Assembly: GCA_029532415.1 (NCBI GenBank)
Contig: JAQOTA010000018.1
Location: 62,001 to 126,000, forward strand
Source of the DNA: Marasmius tenuissimus
Lineage: Eukaryota > Basidiomycota > Agaricomycetes > Agaricales > Marasmiaceae
DNA length: 64,000 bases
Direction: 5' to 3'
Within the stretch, counting starts at the first letter, position 1. Each line of letters begins with the position of its first letter. This document shows, in pieces, positions 23,579-35,044 of the stretch. Made by a program: the position numbers and the translations under genes. Below the pieces are notes generated by a model. That model saw only the letters and a program-made list of their open reading frames with translations. It did not search any database and was not told the origin of the DNA.

Positions 23579-23974
23579 CTACTTCTGTCCACCTTCGCCG
23601 TCCTCCTCGTCCTTGGGATACAACCAACGCTGGGCGGCTTTAACATAGAACATGGTTTCCATAGTCCCGACGATGGAAAGGAAGATGAGAATAGTAATTT
23701 TCACACCGCGGGTGGCTCCCATCTGATCTAGACTGGCATTTATCCGTTGCAGAATGGAGGCTTTTGGTCCTGTTTCGGGTCCTTTGTGGCCCTGTTTGCC
23801 ATCGGTTGGGGTGTTTCCGTTATGATTGCTACCACTCTGGGAGATGCATCGGACCTGCTGCGTCGCATATAGACGCGAAGGCCTCACGAGGGGTAAGGTG
23901 CTGCTGCGCTGGCCGGCGTTGAAGATGCGTGAAATGCGCGCAAGAGAGCGCCCCGCTGCTGTTACTTGGGACAT
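23579..23974 (-). CDS. Small mitochondrial-type single-pass membrane protein
   Basis: Intronless frame of 131 residues. The first ~40 residues are rich in Arg, Ser and Ala without acidic residues (SLARISRIFNAGQRSS, then VRPSRLYATQQ), typical of a mitochondrial presequence. A polar Gly/Asn-rich middle follows, then one hydrophobic segment (KITILIFLSIVGTMETMFYV) and a charged tail (LYPKDEEDGEGGQK). The size and layout fit small inner-membrane or respiratory-complex accessory proteins, but I recognise no family. The start was chosen as the first ATG giving the presequence. Confidence 0.68.
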   Translation of the reverse strand: MSQVTAAGRSLARISRIFNAGQRSSTLPLVRPSRLYATQQVRCISQSGSNHNGNTPTDGKQGHKGPETGPKASILQRINASLDQMGATRGVKITILIFLSIVGTMETMFYVKAAQRWLYPKDEEDGEGGQK

Positions 23975-24461
23975 GCCACAATGCGCTGTAGGTATGACTG
24001 ATAGATGATAGCTCGGGAGCAGAGACGACGTCTGTGATTGAGACGAAGGAATGGAGTGTATAGACTTTTAAGGACTTCATTGCACTCGCAAGTCGCCGAA
24101 AGTTGCTATCGAGTCATTTTTATCAATTGAAGAGTTCGGGTGAACCAGGATTCCCAGACGGGGAGAATATCCCAGAGGTGAGTCCTAATGGTAATTCAAA
24201 CCAGTAAAGCAGAGAGATCGGACTCCGTCAGTGAGTTGAAACACATCGTCAACGAAGACGGAACGTAGTGGTCATGAAGTAAGTCACTAAGTCACAGTGC
24301 TTGAGCCTCCATTCGCACGTGTTCGGGACCCGGACCTAGAGAGCTTCCGAGGGGTACAGCCACTTCAATTTCCGGCCAGTTCGCATTGTCATTGCCGGAC
24401 CGGTAAATTTTCCCCGCCCACCATATCCATATTTGTTCTCTGTTCCTTGTCTTCATCATCC
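23975..24461. other. Divergent intergenic
   Basis: Shared upstream region of the small membrane-protein gene (minus) and the thioesterase gene (plus). No gene or repeat seen. Two proteins with mitochondrial-type N-termini are divergently transcribed from it, so co-regulation is possible. Confidence 0.45.
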
Positions 24462-25623
24462 ATGTCAGCGTCAATACGATCCAGGCTCTTCACCTCTATA
24501 CCCAATAGAATACGACCTATCTCTAGAGCTCCCTTTCAAGCGCGCTCAATATCTACATCTCGGCCAACACTCAACGCTGTAAAGGCAGCTCCACCGTCGT
24601 CTGGAAGCAACTCAAACGCACCTCCTCCCAGGAATGGCCTGGGACGCAGCACATTTCTCGCAGTGACCTTCCTGACAGCGCTATCTGCGTACACATTAGG
24701 CTCCTTATTCCCTCCATCTCCCATCTCCCTACTCTTCCCCCATCCCGCACCAGCACCAGCTTCCGATCCTAATTCCGATGAATCCAAAGCATATCTAGAA
24801 GACTTAGAGAAGCGGATGCTATCATTACCTTTCTTAGAAGAGCTCAGAAAGGCTTCCGACGCGAATGAATGGTACGAAGCACGCCCCTACAAGTATTTCG
24901 ACGAAGAGCGACGAGTAAACAATTTGACGGCGGGAGCACTGAGAGGGCCGGGGAAGCTGGCGTTACCACCGCTCGTCAGAGCGAGGTGGGACGAGAAGGA
25001 ATGCATCTTCGTAATTCATGTCGGCAGAGGGCTTTGCGGGCACGACGGAATCATTCATGGTGGGTTGCTGGCAACGTTATTGGATGAGACGTTGGCAAGG
25101 TCGGTAAGTGACGAGATTCGTTTTCCCCAGGTCATTTCGGTGCTTCATCACTATGTAGGCCATCAATAATCTCCCGGAGAAGATCGGAGTCACTGCGAAA
25201 CTCACTGTGAACTATCGTGCACCGACCAAGGCAGATCAGGTACAGCAGCTGACTTCATTTCATAGCCGTTTAGCCTATTCACCCTCTCTCCACCACTAGT
25301 TCATCATTATCCGAACCGAAATAGTAGACGTCAAGGGTCGAAGAGCAGATGTGAAAGGCAGAGTAGAAGACCTCAGCGGAACGCTGCTGGTAGAAGCAGA
25401 GTGAGGTGTTCAGTTTGTCTTCCCTTGAGGATTTCCATTGACTTTTTTCACCAGAGCCACGTTTATCCAACCACGCTATGCCAAATTGCTCAACAAGGCT
25501 GCCATCAAGCAAGTAATGGGTGCCCCGCCGAGTGATCCTCATGCCCCTGTGGTGCATCTGGCTGATGGCGAGAATTTGAAGGCTCTGAAGGGACAGGATA
25601 AACAGCCTGACGGGAAGCACTGA
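24462..25623 (+). CDS. Hotdog-fold acyl-CoA thioesterase (4HBT/PaaI type), mitochondrial
   Basis: Exons 24462-25103, 25159-25239, 25300-25400 and 25455-25623, about 330 residues. The N-terminus is Arg/Ser-rich (SIRSRLFTSIPNRIRPISR), a likely mitochondrial presequence, followed by a proline-flanked hydrophobic segment (STFLAVTFLTALSAYTLGSL) that could anchor it in the inner membrane. The hotdog core is HDGIIHGGLLATLLDETLA, then KLTVNYRAPTKADQ and VDVKGRRADVKGRVED. HGG and the Asp-Glu pair fit the 4HBT active-site helix. Family members hydrolyse acyl-CoA or aryl-CoA thioesters. All introns join in phase. Fungal mitochondrial FMP10-like/THEM4-like proteins have this build; the exact acyl substrate is unknown. 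Confidence 0.85.
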
Positions 25624-25911
25624 GTTCCAACACGCGCAGGTTACGGGAGTGCTTGCACAAGGGACTTTTCGTTATCTACAATGAATCACTTATGCCTAAG
25701 TTAGAGCTACAACAACCCAGCTTCGTGATGTAGACAAACTGGATAGAACCGATAGACGTATGTGAAGATTGTACTTACATGTGGATGTACGAAACAATGC
25801 GTGGCAACAGCGAGAGATAGTGCGAGGTAAAGATAGTGTCGAGATAAATGTGGTACATACCAAGAAAAATGTTCAAGAAGAAACTACGAGATCACATCAA
25901 GCATCGCTCGC

Positions 25912-27800
25912 TCAGTTGAACGAGTAGTCGTCTTCGTCGTCCAACTCATCACCGTCCTCGACGACAACCTTCAACTCCGACCCGGGCTTAACACCAGCCC
26001 TGCCAACTGTCTCCTCACCAACGCATGGGATGTAAATGTCGCCACCATCATCTTCTTTGACCACCAATAGCTCCAAGCGCGATCTGTACAAAACAACGTC
26101 AGTTCATCACAAACACAAGGCGAACGACGGCGTAACGATACCTCTCGGGATCCAGCTTGAACGTCTTACAAGCACCCGTCAAAACTTTCTTCATCTTATG
26201 CCTGTCTTTGGTCATGAACTCGGCTCGATGACTGCGTTTGGGTCCGGATATGAAGATTTTGAATCGACCATCCGCTTGAATCAGGTTGTCTTCTTCTCCG
26301 CCTGCTGGTGTCTCGTTCAATACAGGGCCTTGTGTTCCAGGCGGTGGTTCGGCTGTAAAGTTGCACAATAGTGTCAATTGACGGCTTGGATAAGGCACTT
26401 GTACCAAAAACTTACTTTCGTCCCCTGAAGCGAAACGGGAAGGAGGCCCAGTCTTTTTAGAGCGAGACTTCGTATTGCTGCTGCTCTCGCCGTCATCTAA
26501 ATCCTGTAGTCAGCGACGAAAGGTCCAATGAGGGCGCGGAGCGAAATATACCATCCGTTCTCTTCGGCTTTGGAACTGCCCGCCGAGGTTGCGTCCTGGA
26601 TATAGTTTGAGGGTCTTCAATGATAGGCTCTGTACAGCGATCAGTCAGATGTAATCTCAATCCAACCAAAGCAAGACACCCACCGGACACTTTCTTCTTG
26701 ATGTGAGAACGGGATGAAGGCCCGGGAGGTGGAATCTCGTCTTCGTCAGCATCAACGTCAATGATATCCTCATCTCTCGGCTGCTTCTTGTCCTTCGCCT
26801 TCTTCTTGTCGAAGAACTGAGTACCAAACCTGAAGCCATTCGTTTCCCGCTCAGATTCGGGCTCGAGCTCAGGCTCCTGTTCTGGGTCTATCGTGAGCTC
26901 GTTCAGCACCATGTTCTCTTCGACAGTGACAGAATCGTTGAACAGTTGATCCGCATCACGACCGTTGTTACCGCTGCCACTTGCCACGGGAGCAGCAGCA
27001 GATCTACTCTTGCTTCTAGCGCGAGGAACAACAGGCGATGGAGGGGCTTTGAACGGAGAGACTGGAGGCAGGAGTGTTGGAGTGAGCTTTTCCTTTGAAG
27101 AACGAGACTCTGGAAGAGGCGTGGAGGTCGCAACCGGGGATTTTGCTTTCTTGCTGGTCAGGAAGTCACGCCGGACAGATGAGGGAGGTGAGGGAGAGCG
27201 AACACGAGGCTCTGATGGTGGAGGTGGTTTGGGAGATGGTAGTACATCAACCATGCCGGATTCCTCTTCGTCAAAGCCATCGCCTTCTGGGTAGCCACTG
27301 GTCGATAGGTCCGGTGCACCCGATTTTGGTGGAAGAGCGGGCTGTGTATGTATGGGACTCGTCGGCGGCGGCGAGCCCTTCGAGCGTTTTTCAGGTTCAT
27401 TAGAAGTCGAATGCTCGGATGCGGCAGGCGTAGGAACAGAATAAGTCTCTTTGGCTTTGCCTTCTAAATGAACAAAGGTGAACGATATTGATCAAAGATA
27501 CGACTATCAAAGAAACTTACTTGAGCTCGATGATGCTCCCACATCTCGCTGAGAGACATTTACATGCAACGTGTGCAGATGAGGTGCCATGTAGCCATAA
27601 GCACTCTCATCGACCTCTACCCTTGCCCACTCCTTCTCGCACTCGTCAAACTCGTTCACTTCGAGGCACATCTCGGCGTTCTCTTCAATATCAAACTTTT
27701 GGCGGACAAAACGATGCATCTCCTAAATAGTCCGACGTTACAGAGATCAGTCAGAGGGTAGACGAACAAGCCAACGTTGACCTACCTCGTACGACTCCAT
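25912..27800 (-). CDS. Uncharacterised protein with ubiquitin-like (beta-grasp) C-terminus
   Basis: Multi-exon gene of roughly 480 residues. It starts MESYEEMHRFVRQKFDIEEN in a compact acidic N-terminal region, continues through a long disordered Ser/Pro/Lys-rich middle (KPPPPSEPRVRSPSPPSS, FFDKKKAKDKKQPRDED, DIIDVDADEDE) with nuclear-localisation-like clusters, and ends in a compact domain: FKIFISGPKRSHRAEFMTK, KMKKVLTGACKTFKLD, LELLVVKEDDGGDIYIPC and GVKPGSELKVVVED. The latter looks like the SUMO-like/ubiquitin-like fold seen in Rad60-type and other fungal nuclear proteins, though no specific family is certain. The C-terminal tail is acidic (DGDELDDEDDYSFN). The first exon (27800-27779) is only MESYEVG-like before a GTAGGT donor. 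Function unknown. Confidence 0.7.
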
Positions 27801-28537
27801 TCTAGAGAGGTATTTTCGTTTTGTTCCGCACCGAACGATGATAATAGGTACATCATCACCCTGTCCTGTATGAGAGTGGCATTTCGAAGGAAGAAGCATG
27901 CTCGACTAATCCCCGACAAGAATTTCTTCGAACAAAGAGAGACGAGTTGGGGCAAGGGTAAGAGTCAGACACAAAGACGCGACGATCACGTGTGGATTCC
28001 CAACATCAAAGCGCGTTGCGAGATGACCGGCCCTAAACTTGGCCTATTAGTCGCGTCGAGATCCGTGTCCCATCAACCTCCACCTTCCATGAAGATCATG
28101 GCTCAAGGTCATGTTGGCTAGACTCCATATTCTCGAAGATCTTCCAGGATGCTCTCCATCGCACATAGGACATCATTCAGTGGTGAGTTGGACCCCTGGA
28201 CGCGCAGATACCTTACACCTCAGGATCGATTCTCCTCGGGGAAAAGGCAAGAACTATTGACTTCGGATCTTCATTGATGGAAAGAAAAATCGATCCGTCG
28301 AATATCCCGATGCACGTTAGCACATAATTCCGACCACCAAGCGGATGATTCTACCTGGGGGACGCTTCAGGTATTTATGTCGGAAGGCAGATAACTGGAG
28401 AACTTACACCCAAACTGGACCACTGAACGGAGCGAGAAAGAAAGGCCAATCTCCCTCGACCTATATCCTTTCACGACTACGATTATCGACCGCATTCTTC
28501 TTGTTCTACGAGGCAGTGATATACCCAAAAAGTTACG
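27801..28537. other. Divergent intergenic
   Basis: Between the beta-grasp gene (minus) and the small PLPG-family gene (plus). No coding region I can support. TATATCC-type AT-rich sequence at about 28462 is the only promoter-like feature. Confidence 0.45.
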
Positions 28538-28948
28538 ATGGACCCAAGGGAACCTTCCACTGAGCCCCACAAACCCACACTCATACTCGACACGACCACC
28601 TACAATGGTCACCCATCTCCCTGGCCGTCCTCACTAACTCTATCCTCCCCATCCCAATATACAAGTACAGTCACTCCCACATCACCTTCCTATTCCGATT
28701 CATTCGACCCTCCCTTCGGGTCCGTCATCCCTCTTCCTGGTCCCCGTCGGGCCCGCTCTGGCTCGTTTGGCGGACGTCGGGGCTACAGTTTATCAATCTC
28801 ATTCAGCGCTCCCAGACTTCCGGGAGATGTCGCCCTCCCGAAGGGCCATTTAGAACCGCGATTGGGATCATTGCCGAGGAGAAAGAAGAAGAAAGTTGTC
28901 ATGAAAGATCCGACAATAAATGAGGATGGGAGCCGTGCTGGAGAGTGA
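28538..28948 (+). CDS. Small basic PLPG/LEPR-motif protein, copy 1
   Basis: Intronless, 136 residues, starting MDPREPSTEPHKP. A Ser/Thr/Pro-rich N-terminus is followed by FGSVIPLPGPRRARSGSFGG and then LPKGHLEPRLGSLPRRKKKK. These two motifs recur in the copies at 34.5 and 39.8 kb (AALPLPGxRRARAGSFSE; KGELEPRAGxLPRRTRRK), the rest being divergent. The Arg-flanked SGSF/AGSF serine looks like a basophilic kinase or 14-3-3 type site, which is inference. There is no signal peptide or membrane segment. I do not recognise a described family; it looks lineage-restricted. Confidence 0.68.
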   Translation: MDPREPSTEPHKPTLILDTTTYNGHPSPWPSSLTLSSPSQYTSTVTPTSPSYSDSFDPPFGSVIPLPGPRRARSGSFGGRRGYSLSISFSAPRLPGDVALPKGHLEPRLGSLPRRKKKKVVMKDPTINEDGSRAGE

Positions 28949-30131
28949 GCTGGGTAGTCGTCTTGGACGGGAGGTGTAGGCATATTGCGCATAGTGGTAC
29001 TTTCCCATAGCGGCTGTTCAACTTTCCACCAACGCTTGAATGTTCACTACGGGGCGTGCGCAGTCTATTGTCAGTTTGATGATTCCCAGTAATCTTTGCC
29101 ATTGATACTTGTCAATGTAAGCACAGAATTCATGGAGGCGATCTATCATCTCCCGAGAGTCTTGCCCGCTCCAAATTATTGAGAGCCACGCACAAAGGAC
29201 TACGTAGGATTCAAAAGGCTGCTGAGGGCAAAAAACAGTAATGTAATTGTGTCTACAAGGTCCTACAGGGTCCCACAACTTGAAGCTGAAGCTCAAGGTA
29301 CAACATGTGCGTTTACATAGGATTCAAGGCTGAATGTCGATTTCAATCTACTGTAACCCGAGAGTAACAACCTCAGATATAGAGCGGCTGAGAGAGTCAA
29401 TTCGACTCATGGGAGACTGCAGAGAAGATTTTTTCCTTCAAGGCGATTGAGTAGATTGAAGTGTAACGGTGTGAGTCACTACTACTATGAGTCACGCGTT
29501 CGCTTTTCCGGTCCGGAAGTTCAAGTCCTTTTTCCCATGGCTATCGTCGTCCTCGAGAGCTCTGCTTCAATTCTCCATAACATACCACGGCCGCTACAAA
29601 GCTCAATCTGGCGCGAATCCTGGAGTGGTATGCAAACTATACTGTTTTTCTGATAGCAACTCAATGTTTCGCAAGCCTCAGACCAGTTCAAGGCCAGTCT
29701 TCCTATTCCCTCAAAACTCAAAGTTGCTCTACTCCCTACCCAATCCTCCTTACATCTTGCATTCTCGAGTTTCTCTTGCTCTGTCTCAATGTGCTCGGAC
29801 GCTCTCCGCGCTTCCTGAACTTTGCTATCTTCGGTACAGCTGATTTCACCTAATTTTGAGTGAGATTTTCGGTCCCACCGTCGGAGCTGGCTGACTCACC
29901 AAGCTGAAAATAATCGAGGAATTCGAGGGGTCATCCTTAGGCAAAGTTTGGCGCTCACATAACTCAAGTCTTGCCGTTTATGATTGCAATACGGTGGACA
30001 ATCAATCGAACTTTATGAATCACATCACATTATCATACAAGGTACGTACATCGCGAGTCATCGATTCTGGTGGTAAGTTTTTTTTCTTTCTCCGAAGCTA
30101 AAGCGCAACACACAACATCAAACGGAAATAA
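28949..30131. other. Intergenic, no clear gene
   Basis: About 1.2 kb. A plus-strand frame at 29487-29843 starts with a good ATG (MSHAFAFPVRKFKSFF) but shows no domain, and the only intron that would improve it is about 29 nt, too short for this genome. I leave it uncalled. Confidence 0.4.
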
Positions 30132-31700
30132 TTAATTTCTCCCCTCTTCGACAGCCACACAGCGGCACCATCTCCCGCCTGTGCAGTTAGCGACGTGATT
30201 AATCTCCGGAGACTCGCCACGAGGGAGTTCATCAAGTGCCGGTGTCATCAACCTGATTGACCGATTGAGGCTAGAGTTGAACTCGTCGACGTTACAAGCA
30301 CGTTGTGCATCCCCTGCAGCCGCAATGGCCTCACGCAGTGCGTCCTTCTTGGCCGTCCCCTCTTCTGGAATCGAGACCATACCCTCCGCTGTGCGCTCGA
30401 AATTATTCAACAAGGCTCGTAATCGAATGATCCGCACATCCCTCCGGTCAATCGAGAGGACGCGGAAAGACGACCCGGGAGGGAAGACGTACTCCGTCTT
30501 TCTCTGGCTATCCGACAGCTCCGTCACATACGCCACCGTATCCCAGACCAACGAATCGCCAGGTGGTTCCAATACGAGAAGTATCCCATTCGAATAGCGC
30601 ATCGCGTCTGCCTCAGTATCAGTAAACGACCATGTCATCTTGGTAGTGATGATCGAGTCTGGCTTGAGGAAGCTCTCTTCAGCGGTAACGAAGGCAACTT
30701 CGAGAGTGTTTCCGACGGGACCTTCGTTTCCCGGAAATTGGAGCATCTCAATGCCAAATCGGTTCATGCCCATGTGTTGAATATCGACCTGACCACTGAA
30801 GAGGTATGGCTTCGCAAGGATGCAGGTACGGGGAAGTGATTGGACTGCGGCGGTGAGGAGGCGGTTTTCGACGTCGCTAAACTTGTGAAGCTCTGAATGA
30901 ACTTTCATGAGTTGACTCTCGACCTCCAACTGTGTTTCCGCTGGTTCCATCATGAACGACTTCATGTAGGCGGGATACTTGGGGCCATAGCCATTCCAAG
31001 TCGTCTGCCAGATCATCTGTGCGAGAGATCGCAGATCGAGTGGGGGAGGGGTCTGACGGATAGAGGTGTACTGGAAGACTTTCAGGAACACCATGCGTAC
31101 GAACGACGCCGTAGTCCAGTCGTATACTACCGCTGCAAGCTGGTAGCTGTGGGGGCTCCATGGGAAGAAACGCAGCCCTAACTCTCTGAGCGCCTCGGGA
31201 TCTTTAGGGTTATGCGCAAATTTCCGATGATCCGGATATGGGACGTATTTATTCGCAATCTTGTCGTCGATGTACGCAACATCATCATCCGAGACTTCAG
31301 GAAACTTTTTGAAGACGCCGGACAACGTTAACGTCACAGGATTGGGGGGAGAGTCTGTACCAGGGCAAAGGGATGCTTCGAACGTTCCATTGTTGGAGAT
31401 CGTAAGGGAAACGTCAAAAACTGTGTGCCCGCGATTGGGCCACATGGAGCGTTTGTCGTTGAAGTCGAAGACGAAATTCGAAAGCTCCTTAGCCTCAGGC
31501 AGGATGTGCGGGACGAGGTTGAGCGTGGTGATGTCCAAGAAGCCTTGTTCGTGGTCAATAAGACGACATGAGACACCTGAGCCTCCGCGTGCGACACCCA
31601 CGACAGGCTTGCCGTCGGTGAACGATAGAATACCACTGCCTCCTTGGTTGTCGACCTTGGTGATAACCCAAAGCGGCGCCTGTGGTACCATCGAAGTCAT
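30132..31700 (-). CDS. Uncharacterised single-exon protein with ART-like C-terminal domain
   Basis: Uninterrupted 522-residue frame, unusual in this intron-rich genome; the first true ATG is at 31700 (MTSMVPQAPLWVITK). The N-terminal ~200 residues are a beta-rich unknown region. The C-terminal third has the order expected of R-S-E mono-ADP-ribosyltransferases: PYLFSGQVDI where the first strand usually has RG, KMTWSFTDTEADAMRY where the S-T-S strand would be, ILLVLEPPGDSL, and KTEYVFPPGSSFRVLSI in place of the E-containing ARTT-loop/FPPGT strand. The catalytic Arg is not where expected (LFSG), so activity is doubtful. The last 70 residues are charged with a Cys pair (GGRWCRC). The ART assignment rests on motif order only. 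Confidence 0.72.
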   Translation of the reverse strand: MTSMVPQAPLWVITKVDNQGGSGILSFTDGKPVVGVARGGSGVSCRLIDHEQGFLDITTLNLVPHILPEAKELSNFVFDFNDKRSMWPNRGHTVFDVSLTISNNGTFEASLCPGTDSPPNPVTLTLSGVFKKFPEVSDDDVAYIDDKIANKYVPYPDHRKFAHNPKDPEALRELGLRFFPWSPHSYQLAAVVYDWTTASFVRMVFLKVFQYTSIRQTPPPLDLRSLAQMIWQTTWNGYGPKYPAYMKSFMMEPAETQLEVESQLMKVHSELHKFSDVENRLLTAAVQSLPRTCILAKPYLFSGQVDIQHMGMNRFGIEMLQFPGNEGPVGNTLEVAFVTAEESFLKPDSIITTKMTWSFTDTEADAMRYSNGILLVLEPPGDSLVWDTVAYVTELSDSQRKTEYVFPPGSSFRVLSIDRRDVRIIRLRALLNNFERTAEGMVSIPEEGTAKKDALREAIAAAGDAQRACNVDEFNSSLNRSIRLMTPALDELPRGESPEINHVANCTGGRWCRCVAVEEGRN

Positions 31701-34505
31701 GTTGAACCTATTCAATGCTGAAGAGAGAAATTAGGTGTCGATAACTTCGGAAGTAAGAAGACATACTGACTAGTCTGAAGTTTGTCTGGTTGAAGGAAAC
31801 GATAGTGATAGGTTCGTGTGGTTCAACCATCCGTTTAAATAGACATAGGCTCGCGCTCTGCCTCGTTGAACTGTCTCCGTATATTCTCGCTGTGACCATA
31901 AGGGAATAGCAGTTTGACCGCCGCGCCCATTGGCATGAGATCCAATAAATTTCTCCTGGGAACAGTTGAGGATAAACCATACGGGCCTGAGATGACTCTG
32001 CTGCATGCATCCATTCATTATGCCAAACTTTACTTGTTTCATTCACTTATCTTCTCCGAAGTTATTGAGCCCAAGATACCTACAACTGTACCTCTTCACA
32101 CATCCAAGGTCACAGTAACCTCTTTTAACTCCAGTGTTGCCGTCATCACAGTCGCTGCCACCACGGGAACTTTCTGCGACCGTTTCACAGGCCGGACTTT
32201 ACATGCTTGCAGTGCGTTATGGCAGTCGGCCACCCATCGGTTGCACCCCTCACCGTCATTCAACGTAATCTAGAGGCAGAGGTGCTCTCACAAGACCTCC
32301 ACCATCATCCATGGACGCCGGAACCTTCGCTATTAATGACATTGTATCATAGACGCTCGTAAGCGCTGCGAGTTCGAATGTTCTTCGTGAATTGATAGAG
32401 TGACGTGACACTGAAAACTGAGAATGGGTTGGTGAGCAATGTCAGGAAGGAGGCTATCATCTCCCTCGTCCACTGTTCAATGTTACATGCAGAGTTGCGA
32501 ACCAGATTCGTCGTCTCCAATTCGTTGATCGCTAGAAGGTCGGCTGTGATGCTCGCGGTCAATCATCCTGCGACCTGTCGTAGTCGTTCGGCATAGAAAT
32601 CTATTTCTTCGAGTTCCCCGTCTCATGAACTTAATGTGACTCTTTGTTCTCGAAGTTGTCAATGGGTAAGAGGCCTTAGGAGGCTACAAACGCACGAACC
32701 TTCCTATTCACACATTTCGGCAATTCCCGGTCAAGTGCCACCGCCCGACCTCCTGTTAGTAGCGATTGACCCCGCTTTGATTTACATGGTACAGTTTGGA
32801 TCAAAACATTATCGGAACACCCGTTAGATATCAAAAACGGGGTTGGATTGGAGAGGCAAGGGACTGGTGTCATGTATGGTGCACACCGCTACTTCGAACC
32901 GGTCCAGCAACAACTTTGGCTTTGGGCGCTTAGCTGAGCGCTTGCGTGCAGGGGCTTAGAACCTGCCAGAACCTGCCCCATCACCACCATCCTCCTCCAC
33001 CACCCCGGGTTTCTCTGGTGCTGGAAACCACGTCCATGAGCGACCCCAGAGCCTCGCAAACGGACGCTGGGCTGAAGCCAAACGCGCTTAACGGGGGTTT
33101 GACAGCTTTTGACAGGGCACTAACTTGATACCGCGCCAAATTGGCCGAACATTGAAAGATTAACACGGCCAGGTTTGCTCCAACGGACTATCGCTCTAAG
33201 AGTTTCAATCTTCATATACATATTTGTTTTTTTTTGCAAGAGAGCTTGGTTATCATGATTGAAATTGCATGTGCTACAATTTTGGTACAAAAGTAGTGAT
33301 GACCAGCCTGCGGCCGTGTGCACCACGGGCTGTTCGCTCCAATCACCACTAGCTTTGAACGTGTTCAGAGCGTCTGGTGCTTCTACATGTTCGAGCTCTG
33401 AAATGAAGACAGGACTTTGAGCGCTGAGTCTATTGAATCTGTGGCGCCACTAGCGCTGAATTCCAGTATCGATACGACTCCACTGTCAAGGTCACTTGCC
33501 ACTTTCAGAGGAGTCACTCCCTTTACATACTGAGATGAAATCGACACATCCATTGAGCGTGTAAAAGACGTGTAGGCCTCCTGTCAAGCCGTGGTATTTT
33601 CATATCGGTCGACACGCAATTCTCATTTGGACCACTGGAACTGAAGAATTACATCCTAGTGTCAGTCTGCTCTACTAACTGTCCTAGAACTGGAGGCGGA
33701 CTCGATTGAGTAGAGGTCATTAGCTCAATCCCGGACCGGAAATCCACTCGACCTCGAACGACACTGTATCTCGATCACCTGAAGGCGCCCATAACGCTGC
33801 TCAGTACCCCTCAAAGTTTCAGGTCAACTCGACAGTGAGATCTTCTCGTAAAAGGAGATCATACTGGGATCGAACATTAGCCCGACCACATCCCGCAAGA
33901 TATACCGTATAAGCCCTCACAGACACGAGAAATGGGTCGTCGCTTCATGATCAGAGCAGTGAATATTGTTGAGGGAAGATTTGGTGGGTTTCGAAATCTC
34001 CATAGCCCTAAATTCGTGATCAGCGATCTCAGATATATGTTTTCCACATGTTAACGTATTTCAATATCTCCCCAGGTTCCCCAAGCACAAGCCACACGAG
34101 GCATATTCCTAATCGGAAGTGGTTCCGCTGCTCGCGCGCAATCAGCTGATAGACACGCCTGCTAGATTCGACAACAATGTCACCAATATACCGAGTCGCA
34201 TCTGGGGGCGCTTTCTCGAAGCAATGAGCCTGAGAACAAATGGGAGACCGGGAGACCAACTTCATCCCCTAACAACCGCCCTGTGTACGACAGTTGAACG
34301 AAGGAGTATCAGTCAATGATGATCAGTTTTTTCATCCCCAGATTGAGTACCGTACTATATGTTCCGCGTGGACGGGTCCCCAAATCGCAATCATGGACGA
34401 CGACGAGTGCGGTTGTATGGATGAATAGGGTCAAGATAGATTATAGCACGCGCTGGAGCCAAGAGGTGATGATACAAGTGCCAAGTGACTTCTCCAGATA
34501 CCGGT
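31701..34505. other. Long intergenic region, no gene seen
   Basis: About 2.8 kb with no reading frame over about 120 codons and no recognisable domain on either strand. A T-tract at 33226 and a few tRNA B-box-like strings (for example near 33870) do not fold into tRNAs. It may hold non-coding transcripts or decayed repeats that I cannot identify. Confidence 0.45.
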
Positions 34506-34904
34506 CTATTCCATCCCAGCAAACAGTTCGAATTCCGTCTTCTCCTCTATTTTAACGGGTTCCTGGACTTGCGCAGGCTGAGGCTGAGGTTGCGCTTTCC
34601 TGCGAGTACGACGAGGTAGAGTACCAGCCCGCGGTTCGAGCTCCCCTTTGGCTGCCGAGGCCTCTCTAATAGGTTTAGCCAGATCAATATGGATGGTCAA
34701 GTCATGTTTGAATTCCCGTTGCTCGCTGAAAGACCCAGCACGAGCTCGACGAAAACCAGGCAGAGGGAGAGCAGCTCCAGAAGGAGGTGCCACGAAGTCA
34801 AATTGGCTGTTGGCGTACATCGCGAGAATGGGTTCAGGGGTAGACGACGTGCTCGCGAAGGACGAAGTAGAGGATGCAGCCAGTGAGAGGTTGTAAAGCG
34901 ACAT
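34506..34904 (-). CDS. Small basic PLPG/LEPR-motif protein, copy 2
   Basis: Intronless, 132 residues, MSLYNLSLAASSTSSF at the N-terminus, then EPILAMYANSQFDF, GAALPLPGFRRARAGSFSE, HDLTIHIDLAKPI, KGELEPRAGTLPRRTRRK and an acidic end FELFAGME. Nearly identical to copy 3 at 39823-40212, differing mainly in the middle and in the Gln/Pro-rich stretch before the end. The near-identity extends into the 5' flank, so the pair arose by segmental duplication. Retained frames in both copies despite flank divergence argue for function. No family I can name. Confidence 0.72.
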   Translation of the reverse strand: MSLYNLSLAASSTSSFASTSSTPEPILAMYANSQFDFVAPPSGAALPLPGFRRARAGSFSEQREFKHDLTIHIDLAKPIREASAAKGELEPRAGTLPRRTRRKAQPQPQPAQVQEPVKIEEKTEFELFAGME

Positions 34905-35036
34905 GGTCAGGATGGGTTATGAGAGCGTTGGTCAAAGAGCTAGATGCTTGAGCGAGGGTTGTGCAATGTTCACTGACAGGTGGTTGTAGTTCGAGAGAAA
35001 GAACTGATGAAGAAACGTTGAGCGGAGAGGCGAGTC

Positions 35037-35044
35037 TTTTATGG
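35037..35044 (-). promoter_or_regulatory. TATA-like element of PLPG copy 2
   Basis: Reads CCATAAAA on the minus strand, about 135 bp before the ATG at 34904. The same element and spacing are kept in copy 3 (40339-40347). Confidence 0.4.

Noticed and set aside
29487..29843. Small plus-strand gene starting MSHAFAFP
   Set aside because: Extension to a sensible product would need a 29-nt intron; no motif supports it.
33850..33900. B-box-like GATCGAAC suggesting a minus-strand tRNA
   Set aside because: No T stem pairs around the loop and no cloverleaf can be drawn.
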